Shown: positions 56,775-64,000 of the stretch, in pieces | Layout: every line of letters begins with the position of its first letter | How positions within the stretch are numbered: the stretch's first letter is position 1 | Assembly: GCF_000238775.2 (NCBI RefSeq) | Contig: NZ_AFEJ02000002.1 | Location: 434,001-498,000, forward strand | DNA: 64,000 nt | DNA from: Acaryochloris sp. CCMEE 5410 | GTDB taxonomy: Bacteria > Cyanobacteriota > Cyanobacteriia > Thermosynechococcales > Thermosynechococcaceae | Direction of reading: 5' to 3' | Position numbers and translations under genes: made by a program | The notes under the pieces: generated by a model | Database searches by the model: none | Told to the model about the DNA's origin: nothing | What the model saw: the letters and a program-made list of their open reading frames with translations, nothing else

Positions 56775-57590
56775 ATGCAAACATTCTGGACTTCGGTCGT
56801 CACTTTTGCCCACACCGTTACACAACAAGTGGGGGAACGTTTACTCACTGAATTTGGGAAAGTTCAAGCGACCTCTAAGTCCGATGGTAGCTTAGTCACT
56901 CAATCAGACCAATGGGCTGATCACTATCTGCGTCAGGCCATTGCCACTGCTTTCCCCGACCATGGGGTACTGAGCGAAGAGGCAGAACATATCTTTCCCA
57001 ATACCAACTGGTGTTGGGTCATCGATCCGATTGATGGCACCACTAATTTTTCTCGCGGTGTCCCCATTTGGGGAACCTCCTTAGGGTTGCTCTATCAAGG
57101 GGTGCCAGTGTTTGGGTTTGTTCATTTTCCTCCCTTAGGGCAAACTTTTCATGGGTTTTGGTCTGCACCAGAGCAACCAGATGGGGCCTTTTGTAATCAA
57201 ACCCCTATCCACACCCGGCCCGATGCACCCGCTGGAAATCAATGTTTCAGTCTCTGTGCCCGTAGTCTTTCGGTGTTAAAGAACCCCTTTCCCTGCAAAC
57301 TTCGAATGCTTGGGTCCGCCAGTTACAACCTACTCATCGTGGCCCAAGGCGTTACCATTGGTGCGGTAGAAGCGACGCCTAAGATCTGGGATATTGCTGG
57401 AGTTTGGCCCATTATTCAAGCCGCTGGGGGAGCATGGATCTCCTTAGCCCCTGACCCCATCTTTCCGTTAACCGTGGGTCAAAATTACAGCCAGGTGGCT
57501 TATCCTACCTTGGCCCTTAGTCAGGACCAGTGGGTCGAACAATTTGTCCCCTTGGTGACGTCCATTGGTCAACCTCCAGCTACGTCATAG
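56775..57590 (+). CDS. Inositol monophosphatase family protein
   Basis: 271 aa from ATG 56775 (a TTG codon precedes directly). Motif 1 DPIDGTTNFSRG and the LSEEAEH metal site are present, and motif 2 is WDIAGVWPIIQAAGG. This is the Mg-dependent, lithium-sensitive phosphatase fold. The substrate could be inositol phosphate, histidinol phosphate or a related sugar phosphate; the sequence alone does not decide. It is followed 24 bases later by a DUF1824 gene. Confidence 0.9.
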   Translation: MQTFWTSVVTFAHTVTQQVGERLLTEFGKVQATSKSDGSLVTQSDQWADHYLRQAIATAFPDHGVLSEEAEHIFPNTNWCWVIDPIDGTTNFSRGVPIWGTSLGLLYQGVPVFGFVHFPPLGQTFHGFWSAPEQPDGAFCNQTPIHTRPDAPAGNQCFSLCARSLSVLKNPFPCKLRMLGSASYNLLIVAQGVTIGAVEATPKIWDIAGVWPIIQAAGGAWISLAPDPIFPLTVGQNYSQVAYPTLALSQDQWVEQFVPLVTSIGQPPATS

Positions 57591-57614
57591 TTTCCTTTTA
57601 GGATAAAAATTGCG

Positions 57615-58025
57615 ATGTCCCCTTCCCCCACCGTCCAACAATCTCAAGCGGCCCTTGCCAAATTTGCAGCCCTAGACCCTCCGCCTATTACCACGACCGA
57701 GGAGCGAGAGCAGGCTAAGACCGATTTATTAGCGTTGGCCCAGGCCACGGATTACCAAATGTTCGGCATCTTGGCGGAAACCTGTGATCAAGCGATAGCT
57801 GCCTTAACGGGCTACAGCCAAGCGTTTGGCTATGAAATGCCGACGAATTGGCAGCCCATTACCGGCCCCACTTACCTGAAGTTCAACCCCAACTTAGGCA
57901 GTTGCTATACCGATAACTATGTGGGGAACCATCGTGGGGTGCTGATCTCGTTCCAGTCTGAATCAGAAGAAATTATCAATCAGACCTATGGTCATTTCCC
58001 CCTGGATTTATTCTCTAATCCTTGA
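57615..58025 (+). CDS. DUF1824 family protein
   Basis: 136 aa, a small soluble protein seen mainly in cyanobacteria and plastid-bearing lineages. Typical features are TTTEEREQAKTDLLALAQATDYQMFGI and the later GPTYLKFNPNLGSCYTDNYVGNHRGVLISFQS. Probably cytoplasmic, function unknown. It follows the IMPase-like gene 24 bases away and is likely to share its transcript. Confidence 0.85.
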   Translation: MSPSPTVQQSQAALAKFAALDPPPITTTEEREQAKTDLLALAQATDYQMFGILAETCDQAIAALTGYSQAFGYEMPTNWQPITGPTYLKFNPNLGSCYTDNYVGNHRGVLISFQSESEEIINQTYGHFPLDLFSNP

Positions 58026-58140
58026 TCCATCTCCAGAAAGTGTCACTCCCAAAGCATTGACTTTGACCCGGATCCCATAGAATCTTTGCAGCTCATCTCT
58101 ACTGCCCCACCCCCTGAATACCTGAATTAAGGAGACTGTG

Positions 58141-58878
58141 ATGTCTACTGGCGAGTTTCTCTACGAAGGGAAAGCCAAAATTATTTATCGGACGGACGAT
58201 CCAGACATCCTTTTAGCCCAGTACAAGGATGATGCGACTGCCTTTAATGCTCAAAAACGCGGCACAATCACCAACAAAGGCCGCATCAATTGCGCCATTG
58301 CTACTCACCTATTCAAGGTTCTGGAGGCCGCGGGGATTGCAACCCATTTTATCGATCAGCCAAACCCAGACCAGATGCGAATGCGAGCGGTACAGATTGT
58401 GCCCTTAGAAGTCGTCGTGCGGAACATTGCAGCCGGGAGTCTCTGTCAACAGACAGGACTAGCGTTAGGTGTTCCCTTGTCACAACCTTTAGTTGATTTC
58501 TATTACAAAGATGATGCCCTGGGGGATCCGTTACTCACCCGCGATCGCATTTTTCTCCTGGAGCTTGCAACGCCAGAGCAGCTAGAGCAACTGCGCCAAC
58601 TGGCCCTGCAAATTAACCAAATCCTGATTAATTTTTTCCATCAATGTGGGATTACCCTCGTGGATTTCAAATTGGAATTTGGGATGACGTCGGACCAACA
58701 GCTTTTGTTAGCAGACGAAATCAGCCCTGATACCTGTAGACTCTGGGACGATGCTGAATCAGATCCCACGCGACGGGTCATGGATAAAGATCGGTTCCGC
58801 CGTGATTTAGGAGAAGTGGACACGGCCTATGCTCGGGTCATGGAGCGGGTTCTAGCTCAGGACATATACGTTCCCTAG
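58141..58878 (+). CDS. purC: SAICAR synthetase
   Basis: 245 aa from ATG 58141, with an AAGGAG ribosome site seven bases upstream; the GTG just before is unlikely to be the start. It joins aspartate to CAIR in purine synthesis. LYEGKAKIIYRTDDPD, VPLEVVVRNIAAGS and LADEISPDTCRLWDD are diagnostic. It is followed 69 bases later by the Omp85 gene, an arrangement common in cyanobacteria. Confidence 0.97.
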   Translation: MSTGEFLYEGKAKIIYRTDDPDILLAQYKDDATAFNAQKRGTITNKGRINCAIATHLFKVLEAAGIATHFIDQPNPDQMRMRAVQIVPLEVVVRNIAAGSLCQQTGLALGVPLSQPLVDFYYKDDALGDPLLTRDRIFLLELATPEQLEQLRQLALQINQILINFFHQCGITLVDFKLEFGMTSDQQLLLADEISPDTCRLWDDAESDPTRRVMDKDRFRRDLGEVDTAYARVMERVLAQDIYVP

Positions 58879-58947
58879 CGCGGTGCGATAGAATACTCCC
58901 TGTTTTGGATTTTTTTAAGGTTTCTCTAAGTAATCATTGTTGTTCAG

Positions 58948-61506
58948 TTGCATGTGGTGTGTGAAGTGACTCAATCTCTATCGACCAAGATTCTCAGTCT
59001 TCCACCGATTCTCGGTGCAACCGTAATTACGGCGGCCCTGCTGGGCATTGCACCAGCCCAAGCAAAAGACCAACCTTCTTCAGACAGAGATCATCGCCAA
59101 GAGGAGACTAGTGCCTCCGCTTCCCTTGCCCCCTCACTACACCTTGGGCAACTGCCAACAGATGACGCCCCCAGCCAAACTGCCCCAGTTTTTCCCTTAC
59201 CGGTCCAACCCGATCAACCCTCCACGCCAGGGGTTGAAACACCGTCCACATCGGAAGAACAAACGGATCCAGACGAGGCCACCCCAAATACTGGCGCACC
59301 GGGAGACACGCCAACAACAGATGAGATCGCTCCTGGAGACACCCCTGCTGCAGATGATGCCGCTCCAGCCCCTGGAGATGCGCCTGCCACGAACGAAGCG
59401 GTCCCAGATAGTACGGGCGCTCCTGGGGATGTGCCGACAGAAACAGAAACGCCCTCTGCCGATGACGCCGCTCCAGTCCCCGGAAACATCCCCCCAGCAG
59501 ATGACACTGCGCCAGCTCCTGGAGATGGAGATGTACCGCCAGAAACAGACATTCCCTCTGCCGACGACGTCACCCCCACAGACTCGCCAGCGGCCCCCAA
59601 TCCTGGACTTCCGGTTCCCGGCGGTGATATTCCCAGCGGCAATCCTGGCGAAACTCAAGCCCCGTCTCCCGATAGTTCGGTAGAATCTCCGGGTTCCCCT
59701 CCTCAACCCCCCACTGAAACGGCTGAGCCAGCAGCCCCTGAACCAGAGGTTTTGGTCTCAGAAGTCTTAGTTGAAGGGGTCGATGGTGATTTAGCGATTA
59801 ATGCCTATGAAGCCATTAGTACGCGGCCGGGACAAACAACGACGCGATCTCAAATTCAATCCGATATTAATGCCATTTTTGGCACCGGCTTTTTCAGTAA
59901 TGTCAGAGCAGAGCCTAGTGATACTCCCCTAGGCGTCAGAGTCACCTTCTTTGTTCAGCCCAACCCCACCCTCCAATCCGTGCAAGTGGCTGGCAATCAG
60001 GTTCTCACCCAAGAGAAAGTGGATGAGATCTTTCAATCCCAATACGGCAAAATCCTTAACCTCCGGGACCTCCAAGCTGGCGTCACTCGGGTCAATAAAT
60101 ATTATCAGGATGAAGGTTTTGTCTTGGGCCAAGTGGTGGGCGTGCCCCAAGTGGATCCAGATGGCACTGTCACCCTCCAGGTGGCAGAAGGGGTCGTTGA
60201 AGATATCGATGTTCGCTACATCAATGAAGATGGGGAACCTACCAAAGGCAAGACTCGGAAATTTATCATTACCCGCGAAATGCGCACCGAGCCGGGTTTG
60301 CCTTTAAACCGCAACAAGCTGCAAACCGACCTACAGCGCGTGTTTGGGCTGGGACTGTTTGAAGATGTCAAAGTAGCTCTTGAACCAGGTCAGGACCCAC
60401 GGAAAGTCGTGGTGAATCTAAATGTGCAGGAACGAAGCACGGCTAGCTTCTCCGCTGGTGCTGGTTTTAGCTCTCGAAGTGGTTTCTTCGGCACCGGCTC
60501 CTTTACTCAGAATAATTTAGGGGGCAACAACCAAACCCTGAGCGTCCAGGCCCAGGCTGGAACCCGAGAATTCTTATTTGATGCTGGGTTTACGGATCCT
60601 TGGATTGCCGGAGATCCCAACCATTCCTCCTACAGCATCAATATTTTCAACCGACTAACCCTTCCCCTCGTGTTTGATGAAGGCCCGATTGAAGTGGATC
60701 TGCCCAATGGAGACACTCCCAGGGTCAACCGCTTGGGGATTAGTGGTGTGTTTAACCGCCCCTTCACGACAGACCTAGATAACCTAAGACAAGCCTGGAC
60801 TGGATCGATTGGTTTCCGATACCAACGAATTTCAATTCGCGACAGTGACTTCTCCATTTCTCCTGTTGACGAATTGGGCAATGCCTTAAGTTTTAGCGGG
60901 ACGGGCAATGACGACCTATTCACCGTCCAGCTCGGCATTGGCCGTGATTTACGGGATGATCCAGCCGACCCCACCAAGGGATATGCCCTACGATTTGGCC
61001 TAGAACAATCGGCTCCCATTGGCTCTGGCAGCATTCTATTAACGCGACTCCGGGGGAGCTTTAGCTATTTCGTCCCCATCAAACTCACCAACTTTACCGA
61101 AGGCCCCCAGGCCTTGGCCTTTAATGTCCAAGCTGGAACGGTCCTCGGGGACCTACCTCCCTATGAAGCCTTCTCCCTCGGCGGCAGCTCTTCAGTACGG
61201 GGCTACGGGGAAGGAGATTTGGGCAGTGGTCGCAGCTTTATGCAGGCCACCGCTGAATATCGTTTCCCATTAATTAATTTCTTAGGAGGTGTAGGGGCTG
61301 TCCTCTTCTTTGATGTGGGCAGTAACCTAGGCACTCAAAGTAATGTTCCGGGTCAACCTGGTATTGTTCGCGGCAAGCCTGGGGTTGGCTTTGGCTACGG
61401 CATTGGGGTACGTGTCAAAACACCTATTGGTCCAGTCCGACTGGATTATGGCATCAATGACGATGGAGACAATCAATTCCACTTTGGCTTCGGTCAACGA
61501 TTCTAA
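58948..61506 (+). CDS. Omp85/BamA-family outer membrane assembly protein
   Basis: About 852 aa. The start is uncertain: TTG 58948, or GTG at 58954 or 58969. A signal peptide ends near GIAPAQA (residue 39). Residues about 41-267 form a Pro/Ala/Asp/Glu-rich low-complexity linker with repeats such as APGDTP and ADDAAP, and no Lys or Arg from 51 to 292. POTRA domains (about 268-500) begin VLVSEVLVEGV, and a 16-stranded barrel (500-852) ends in Phe (FHFGFGQRF), the classic outer-membrane signature. It inserts beta-barrel proteins into the outer membrane. It is followed by lpxC and fabZ. Confidence 0.93.
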   Translation: MHVVCEVTQSLSTKILSLPPILGATVITAALLGIAPAQAKDQPSSDRDHRQEETSASASLAPSLHLGQLPTDDAPSQTAPVFPLPVQPDQPSTPGVETPSTSEEQTDPDEATPNTGAPGDTPTTDEIAPGDTPAADDAAPAPGDAPATNEAVPDSTGAPGDVPTETETPSADDAAPVPGNIPPADDTAPAPGDGDVPPETDIPSADDVTPTDSPAAPNPGLPVPGGDIPSGNPGETQAPSPDSSVESPGSPPQPPTETAEPAAPEPEVLVSEVLVEGVDGDLAINAYEAISTRPGQTTTRSQIQSDINAIFGTGFFSNVRAEPSDTPLGVRVTFFVQPNPTLQSVQVAGNQVLTQEKVDEIFQSQYGKILNLRDLQAGVTRVNKYYQDEGFVLGQVVGVPQVDPDGTVTLQVAEGVVEDIDVRYINEDGEPTKGKTRKFIITREMRTEPGLPLNRNKLQTDLQRVFGLGLFEDVKVALEPGQDPRKVVVNLNVQERSTASFSAGAGFSSRSGFFGTGSFTQNNLGGNNQTLSVQAQAGTREFLFDAGFTDPWIAGDPNHSSYSINIFNRLTLPLVFDEGPIEVDLPNGDTPRVNRLGISGVFNRPFTTDLDNLRQAWTGSIGFRYQRISIRDSDFSISPVDELGNALSFSGTGNDDLFTVQLGIGRDLRDDPADPTKGYALRFGLEQSAPIGSGSILLTRLRGSFSYFVPIKLTNFTEGPQALAFNVQAGTVLGDLPPYEAFSLGGSSSVRGYGEGDLGSGRSFMQATAEYRFPLINFLGGVGAVLFFDVGSNLGTQSNVPGQPGIVRGKPGVGFGYGIGVRVKTPIGPVRLDYGINDDGDNQFHFGFGQRF

Positions 61507-61533
61507 GGATCCAGTGTTTATCTTGAGGCAAGC

Positions 61534-62403
61534 GTGGATGCCAGTAAGACCGATGGGTTGAAGGGTTTTGAGGATGCGATCTCATCTCCCTATCAACACA
61601 CCCTAAGCCACAGCTTTACCCTTGCTGGCATAGGCTTGCATACAGGGGCTACTACCTCCGTCACCGTTCATCCAACTCCGCCCCATCAAGGGCGATATTT
61701 TGGTTACCAAAATCAGCCAGATATTCCTGCTCACCTCTCATCAGTACACCAAACCCAGCTCTGCACCACCTTGAAACAGGCAGATACCACCATTTCAACG
61801 GTGGAGCATTTGCTGGCGGCTTTAGCAGGAATGGGCATTGATAATGCCCACATTGACCTAGACGGATCAGAAGTGCCGATTTTAGATGGATCGGCCCAGA
61901 TGTGGACCGAGGCCATTCTGAAGGCTGGATATCGGGTGCAGTCAGAGCTTCGCCTCAGGCCCACCCTGCATCATCCGGTTTTGGTGCAAGATGCAGACGC
62001 CTTTGTTTTGGCCCTGCCAGAGCCCCACCTCTCCTTTAGCTACGGCATTGAGTTTCCTGAACCCGCCATTGGTAAACAGTGGTGCCGATTGAATCCCCAC
62101 GCGTTTCTCTCTGAGATTGCCCCCGCTCGTACCTTTGGTCGGGCCAAGGATGTCGAATCCCTGCAAGCTAAGGGGTTCATCAAAGGTGGTAGTCTAGACA
62201 ATGCTTTGGTTTGTCGTCAGGACGAATGGCTGAATCCGCCGTTGCGATTTGCAAACGAGCCGGTTCGCCACAAACTGCTGGATTTGATTGGCGATTTAAG
62301 TTTATTGGGGTATTTACCCCCCGCCCATTACGTTGCATATAAAGCCAGTCACTCCCTCCACATTCGCTTTGCCAAACGCCTTCAGCAAGCCTTAATTGGC
62401 TGA
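61534..62403 (+). CDS. lpxC: UDP-3-O-acyl-GlcNAc deacetylase
   Basis: 289 aa from GTG 61534. It commits the cell to lipid A synthesis by removing an acetyl group. The zinc site is TISTVEHLLAALAGMGIDNA and the second His/Asp group is in RHKLLDLIGDLSLLGY. HTGATTSVTVHP near the start is the usual N-terminal hallmark. It lies 27 bases after the Omp85 gene and 32 before fabZ, so the three form one operon for envelope building. Confidence 0.95.
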   Translation: MDASKTDGLKGFEDAISSPYQHTLSHSFTLAGIGLHTGATTSVTVHPTPPHQGRYFGYQNQPDIPAHLSSVHQTQLCTTLKQADTTISTVEHLLAALAGMGIDNAHIDLDGSEVPILDGSAQMWTEAILKAGYRVQSELRLRPTLHHPVLVQDADAFVLALPEPHLSFSYGIEFPEPAIGKQWCRLNPHAFLSEIAPARTFGRAKDVESLQAKGFIKGGSLDNALVCRQDEWLNPPLRFANEPVRHKLLDLIGDLSLLGYLPPAHYVAYKASHSLHIRFAKRLQQALIG

Positions 62404-62435
62404 CTGCATTTTCTGTTGAATCGTGATTGCTTATT

Positions 62436-62906
62436 ATGTCAAATCCCTCTGATGGCTCTTCTAATCCCAAAACCACCTTTATGATTGAGGAGATCCAAGA
62501 GCTACTGCCCCACCGATATCCCTTTCTGCTGGTGGATCGCATTATTGACTACAAAGAGTCTGAGCGGGCAGTGGGCATCAAAAACGTGACGATGAATGAA
62601 GAGTTCTTTCAAGGCCATTTCCCCGGTCGACCGCTGATGCCAGGGGTATTGATTGTGGAAGCCATGGCTCAAGTGGGCGGGATTGTTCTGGCTCAGCTTC
62701 CCGATATCCCTTCTGGCAAGTTATTTGTCTTCACAGGGATTGATAAAGTCCGAATTCGCCGCTCCGTTGTCCCTGGAGACCAGCTCGTGATTACCGCTGA
62801 ATTCTTGTCATTGAAGCGCAAACGGTTCGCCATGATGTCCACGAAGGCTGAAGTGGACGGCAAACTGGCCTGTTCAGGAGAGTTGATGTTTGCGATGGTG
62901 GACTAA
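62436..62906 (+). CDS. fabZ: 3-hydroxyacyl-[ACP] dehydratase
   Basis: 156 aa from ATG 62436 ([15 protein letters not shown]); the TTG three codons earlier opens the longest frame only. Hotdog fold with [17 protein letters not shown], the catalytic His in [21 protein letters not shown] and the paired Glu a few residues on. It dehydrates acyl chains for fatty acid and lipid A synthesis. In many cyanobacteria lpxA follows; here the next gene is convergent and overlaps the fabZ end by 4 bases. Confidence 0.96.
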   Translation: MSNPSDGSSNPKTTFMIEEIQELLPHRYPFLLVDRIIDYKESERAVGIKNVTMNEEFFQGHFPGRPLMPGVLIVEAMAQVGGIVLAQLPDIPSGKLFVFTGIDKVRIRRSVVPGDQLVITAEFLSLKRKRFAMMSTKAEVDGKLACSGELMFAMVD

Positions 62907-64000
62907 TCTGCCTCAACCTCAGCCGTATCAACGCTTTGTTCAATACTATCCATAGCCTGTAAATAGGCCGGATTATCGGCTGGGGGGGGGATTTCTTCTA
63001 GCTCAGGCTCTTCCACTTCCAGGGCTTTGCGAGCATTATCAGCAATGATGGCATTGGCAAGCCGCTCTAAGGACTCCGGCTTATCCAGATTATTGAGGAT
63101 GCCGGCATATTTACGGCTATGGAGGGGCCGCACAGATTCTTGACAGTAATTAGACAGCTCTCGACTTTTCGTCATCACTTGGAAGGCAAATTCCTGTTCT
63201 TTGCCATCCCCACAAATCACCATATGCAGAAGATTAATCATCGACGCATCATGAACTTGAATTTTATATTTAGTCGTAATTTGGGGCCAATAACGCAGGG
63301 CTTTGACCCCCTCTAATCCCCCTTTTTTGAGGCCCGCATCTTCACACCACTGTTCAAATTCTTCGATATTCAACGGACATCGTCCATGTTCTTTCATGGA
63401 TTGTGCCAACACTTGTCCCGCTCGGAAGTTGCGGGTCGGTTTCCCGGTGGTGGGGCTGGTCATACTGCCCCGCACATCAGCCACCATAGCCGTTAATTGG
63501 GAAAATGTATGATCGCGAACCTTTTCCTTATCGCCCCCTTGATTGAGGGTCGCTTCAATCATGGGCACGCCATAGCCCAACTCCGTCAAATCGATGGGCT
63601 GCTGAGTGTAGAGTTTTTGTCGATCGCGCCGGGACATGGACACCGTTGCCGCCTGATCTAAGCACTGATCTAAGAGGAGAGTAAGCAAGGTCGGTAAAAT
63701 GCCCGTATTGTCCCAGTGAAACTCATAACCAAACCCAGCAAAGATCGAGGCCATATTTTTGGCGGCCTTAATATATTGGGCTTCGACATTATGTATCCCG
63801 GGGGAAACCTGGATATTAAGGGAAATGCCATCCAGCATAAAGGCACCGATCAAAGCGGTTAGGGCATTTGGATGGCAAAAATTAGCCGTAAAACTATCGA
63901 CCGGATCTCTTAAAGCACCATCTCTATGAAATCCGGAGAAAAAGGCCAAATTAGGATTTTTTTCACATAAAACATAGGCGGCATTGGTGGCCTTGTCATG
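62903..64000 (-). CDS. Partial hypothetical protein (runs off right edge)
   Basis: The frame stays open from the window edge (codons [17 protein letters not shown]...) through 365 codons to a stop at 62903; a TTG at 63949 is internal, so the true start lies outside. The protein is soluble and mixed alpha/beta. It has [19 protein letters not shown], the charged [11 protein letters not shown], and an acidic Pro-rich C-terminus ending [10 protein letters not shown] recognise no family. Its 3' end overlaps fabZ by 4 bases on the opposite strand. Confidence 0.75.
   Translation of the reverse strand, partial: HDKATNAAYVLCEKNPNLAFFSGFHRDGALRDPVDSFTANFCHPNALTALIGAFMLDGISLNIQVSPGIHNVEAQYIKAAKNMASIFAGFGYEFHWDNTGILPTLLTLLLDQCLDQAATVSMSRRDRQKLYTQQPIDLTELGYGVPMIEATLNQGGDKEKVRDHTFSQLTAMVADVRGSMTSPTTGKPTRNFRAGQVLAQSMKEHGRCPLNIEEFEQWCEDAGLKKGGLEGVKALRYWPQITTKYKIQVHDASMINLLHMVICGDGKEQEFAFQVMTKSRELSNYCQESVRPLHSRKYAGILNNLDKPESLERLANAIIADNARKALEVEEPELEEIPPPADNPAYLQAMDSIEQSVDTAEVEAD

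Noticed and set aside
59197-59706. Long open frames on the minus strand and in other plus frames inside the Omp85 gene
   Set aside because: They mirror the low-complexity Pro/Asp/Ala linker; their composition (runs of Gly/Ser/Val or Arg/Trp) is that of a shadow, and the Omp85 frame has clear domains.

Overview
The window is chromosomal DNA from a cyanobacterium. Many HIP1 octamers (GCGATCGC) are scattered through it. It also carries a CyanoP/PsbP-like lipoprotein, a TLP40-like lumenal cyclophilin, a DUF1824 protein, a RibBA with the long cyanobacterial C-terminus, and a purC / Omp85 / lpxC / fabZ run typical of the phylum. Gene style resembles Acaryochloris, but that is an impression and not a proof. 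Coding density is high, with mostly single genes or short operons on both strands. There is one tRNA, one MITE-like element, and no CRISPR array, rRNA or intact insertion sequence.

1-7.6 kb: a partial A/T-rich gene at the left edge, a MacAB-type efflux operon (adaptor, permease, ATPase, all minus), then a membrane-anchored cellulose-binding/glycosidase-like protein diverging from an O-antigen-polymerase-like protein. 7.6-12.5 kb: hisS, an unknown protein with 13-residue tandem repeats, pgk and a universal stress protein. 12.5-20 kb: an H-NOX nitric-oxide sensor overlapping its HNOBA hybrid kinase, a pirin/LysR divergent pair with a repeated GACAATA motif, and a secreted subtilase with a membrane tail. 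20-31.9 kb: a three-gene operon of pgeF, a DUF120 (riboflavin-kinase-like) protein and a membrane protein; birA; an M23 peptidase; a GH13 enzyme; an M48 protease; infC; mtnP; hemF.

32-44 kb: tRNA-Ala(CGC), CyanoP, an ABC-2 permease, argC diverging from ribBA across a repeat-rich regulatory region, a TPR protein, a 130-bp MITE-like element, a cytochrome P450, thiL, a lumenal cyclophilin and murI. 44-51 kb: an EF-G-like GTPase lacking the usual catalytic His, a TPR protein, an M16 peptidase and glyS. 51-55.5 kb: an arsenic cassette (MerR-type regulator, ACR3 efflux pump, ArsC) with a clear MerR-type promoter (20-bp spacer over an inverted repeat), then an SLC13-type permease. 55.5-64 kb: a WG-repeat protein, an inositol-monophosphatase-like protein, DUF1824, purC, an Omp85 assembly protein with a very long acidic linker, lpxC, fabZ, and a partial unknown gene running off the right edge.

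The points most worth follow-up are the MerR-driven ars cassette, the H-NOX/kinase pair, the DUF120-like protein next to pgeF, the MITE-like element, and the layered repeats between argC and ribBA. Functions are assigned from motif recognition by eye; no database search was run.
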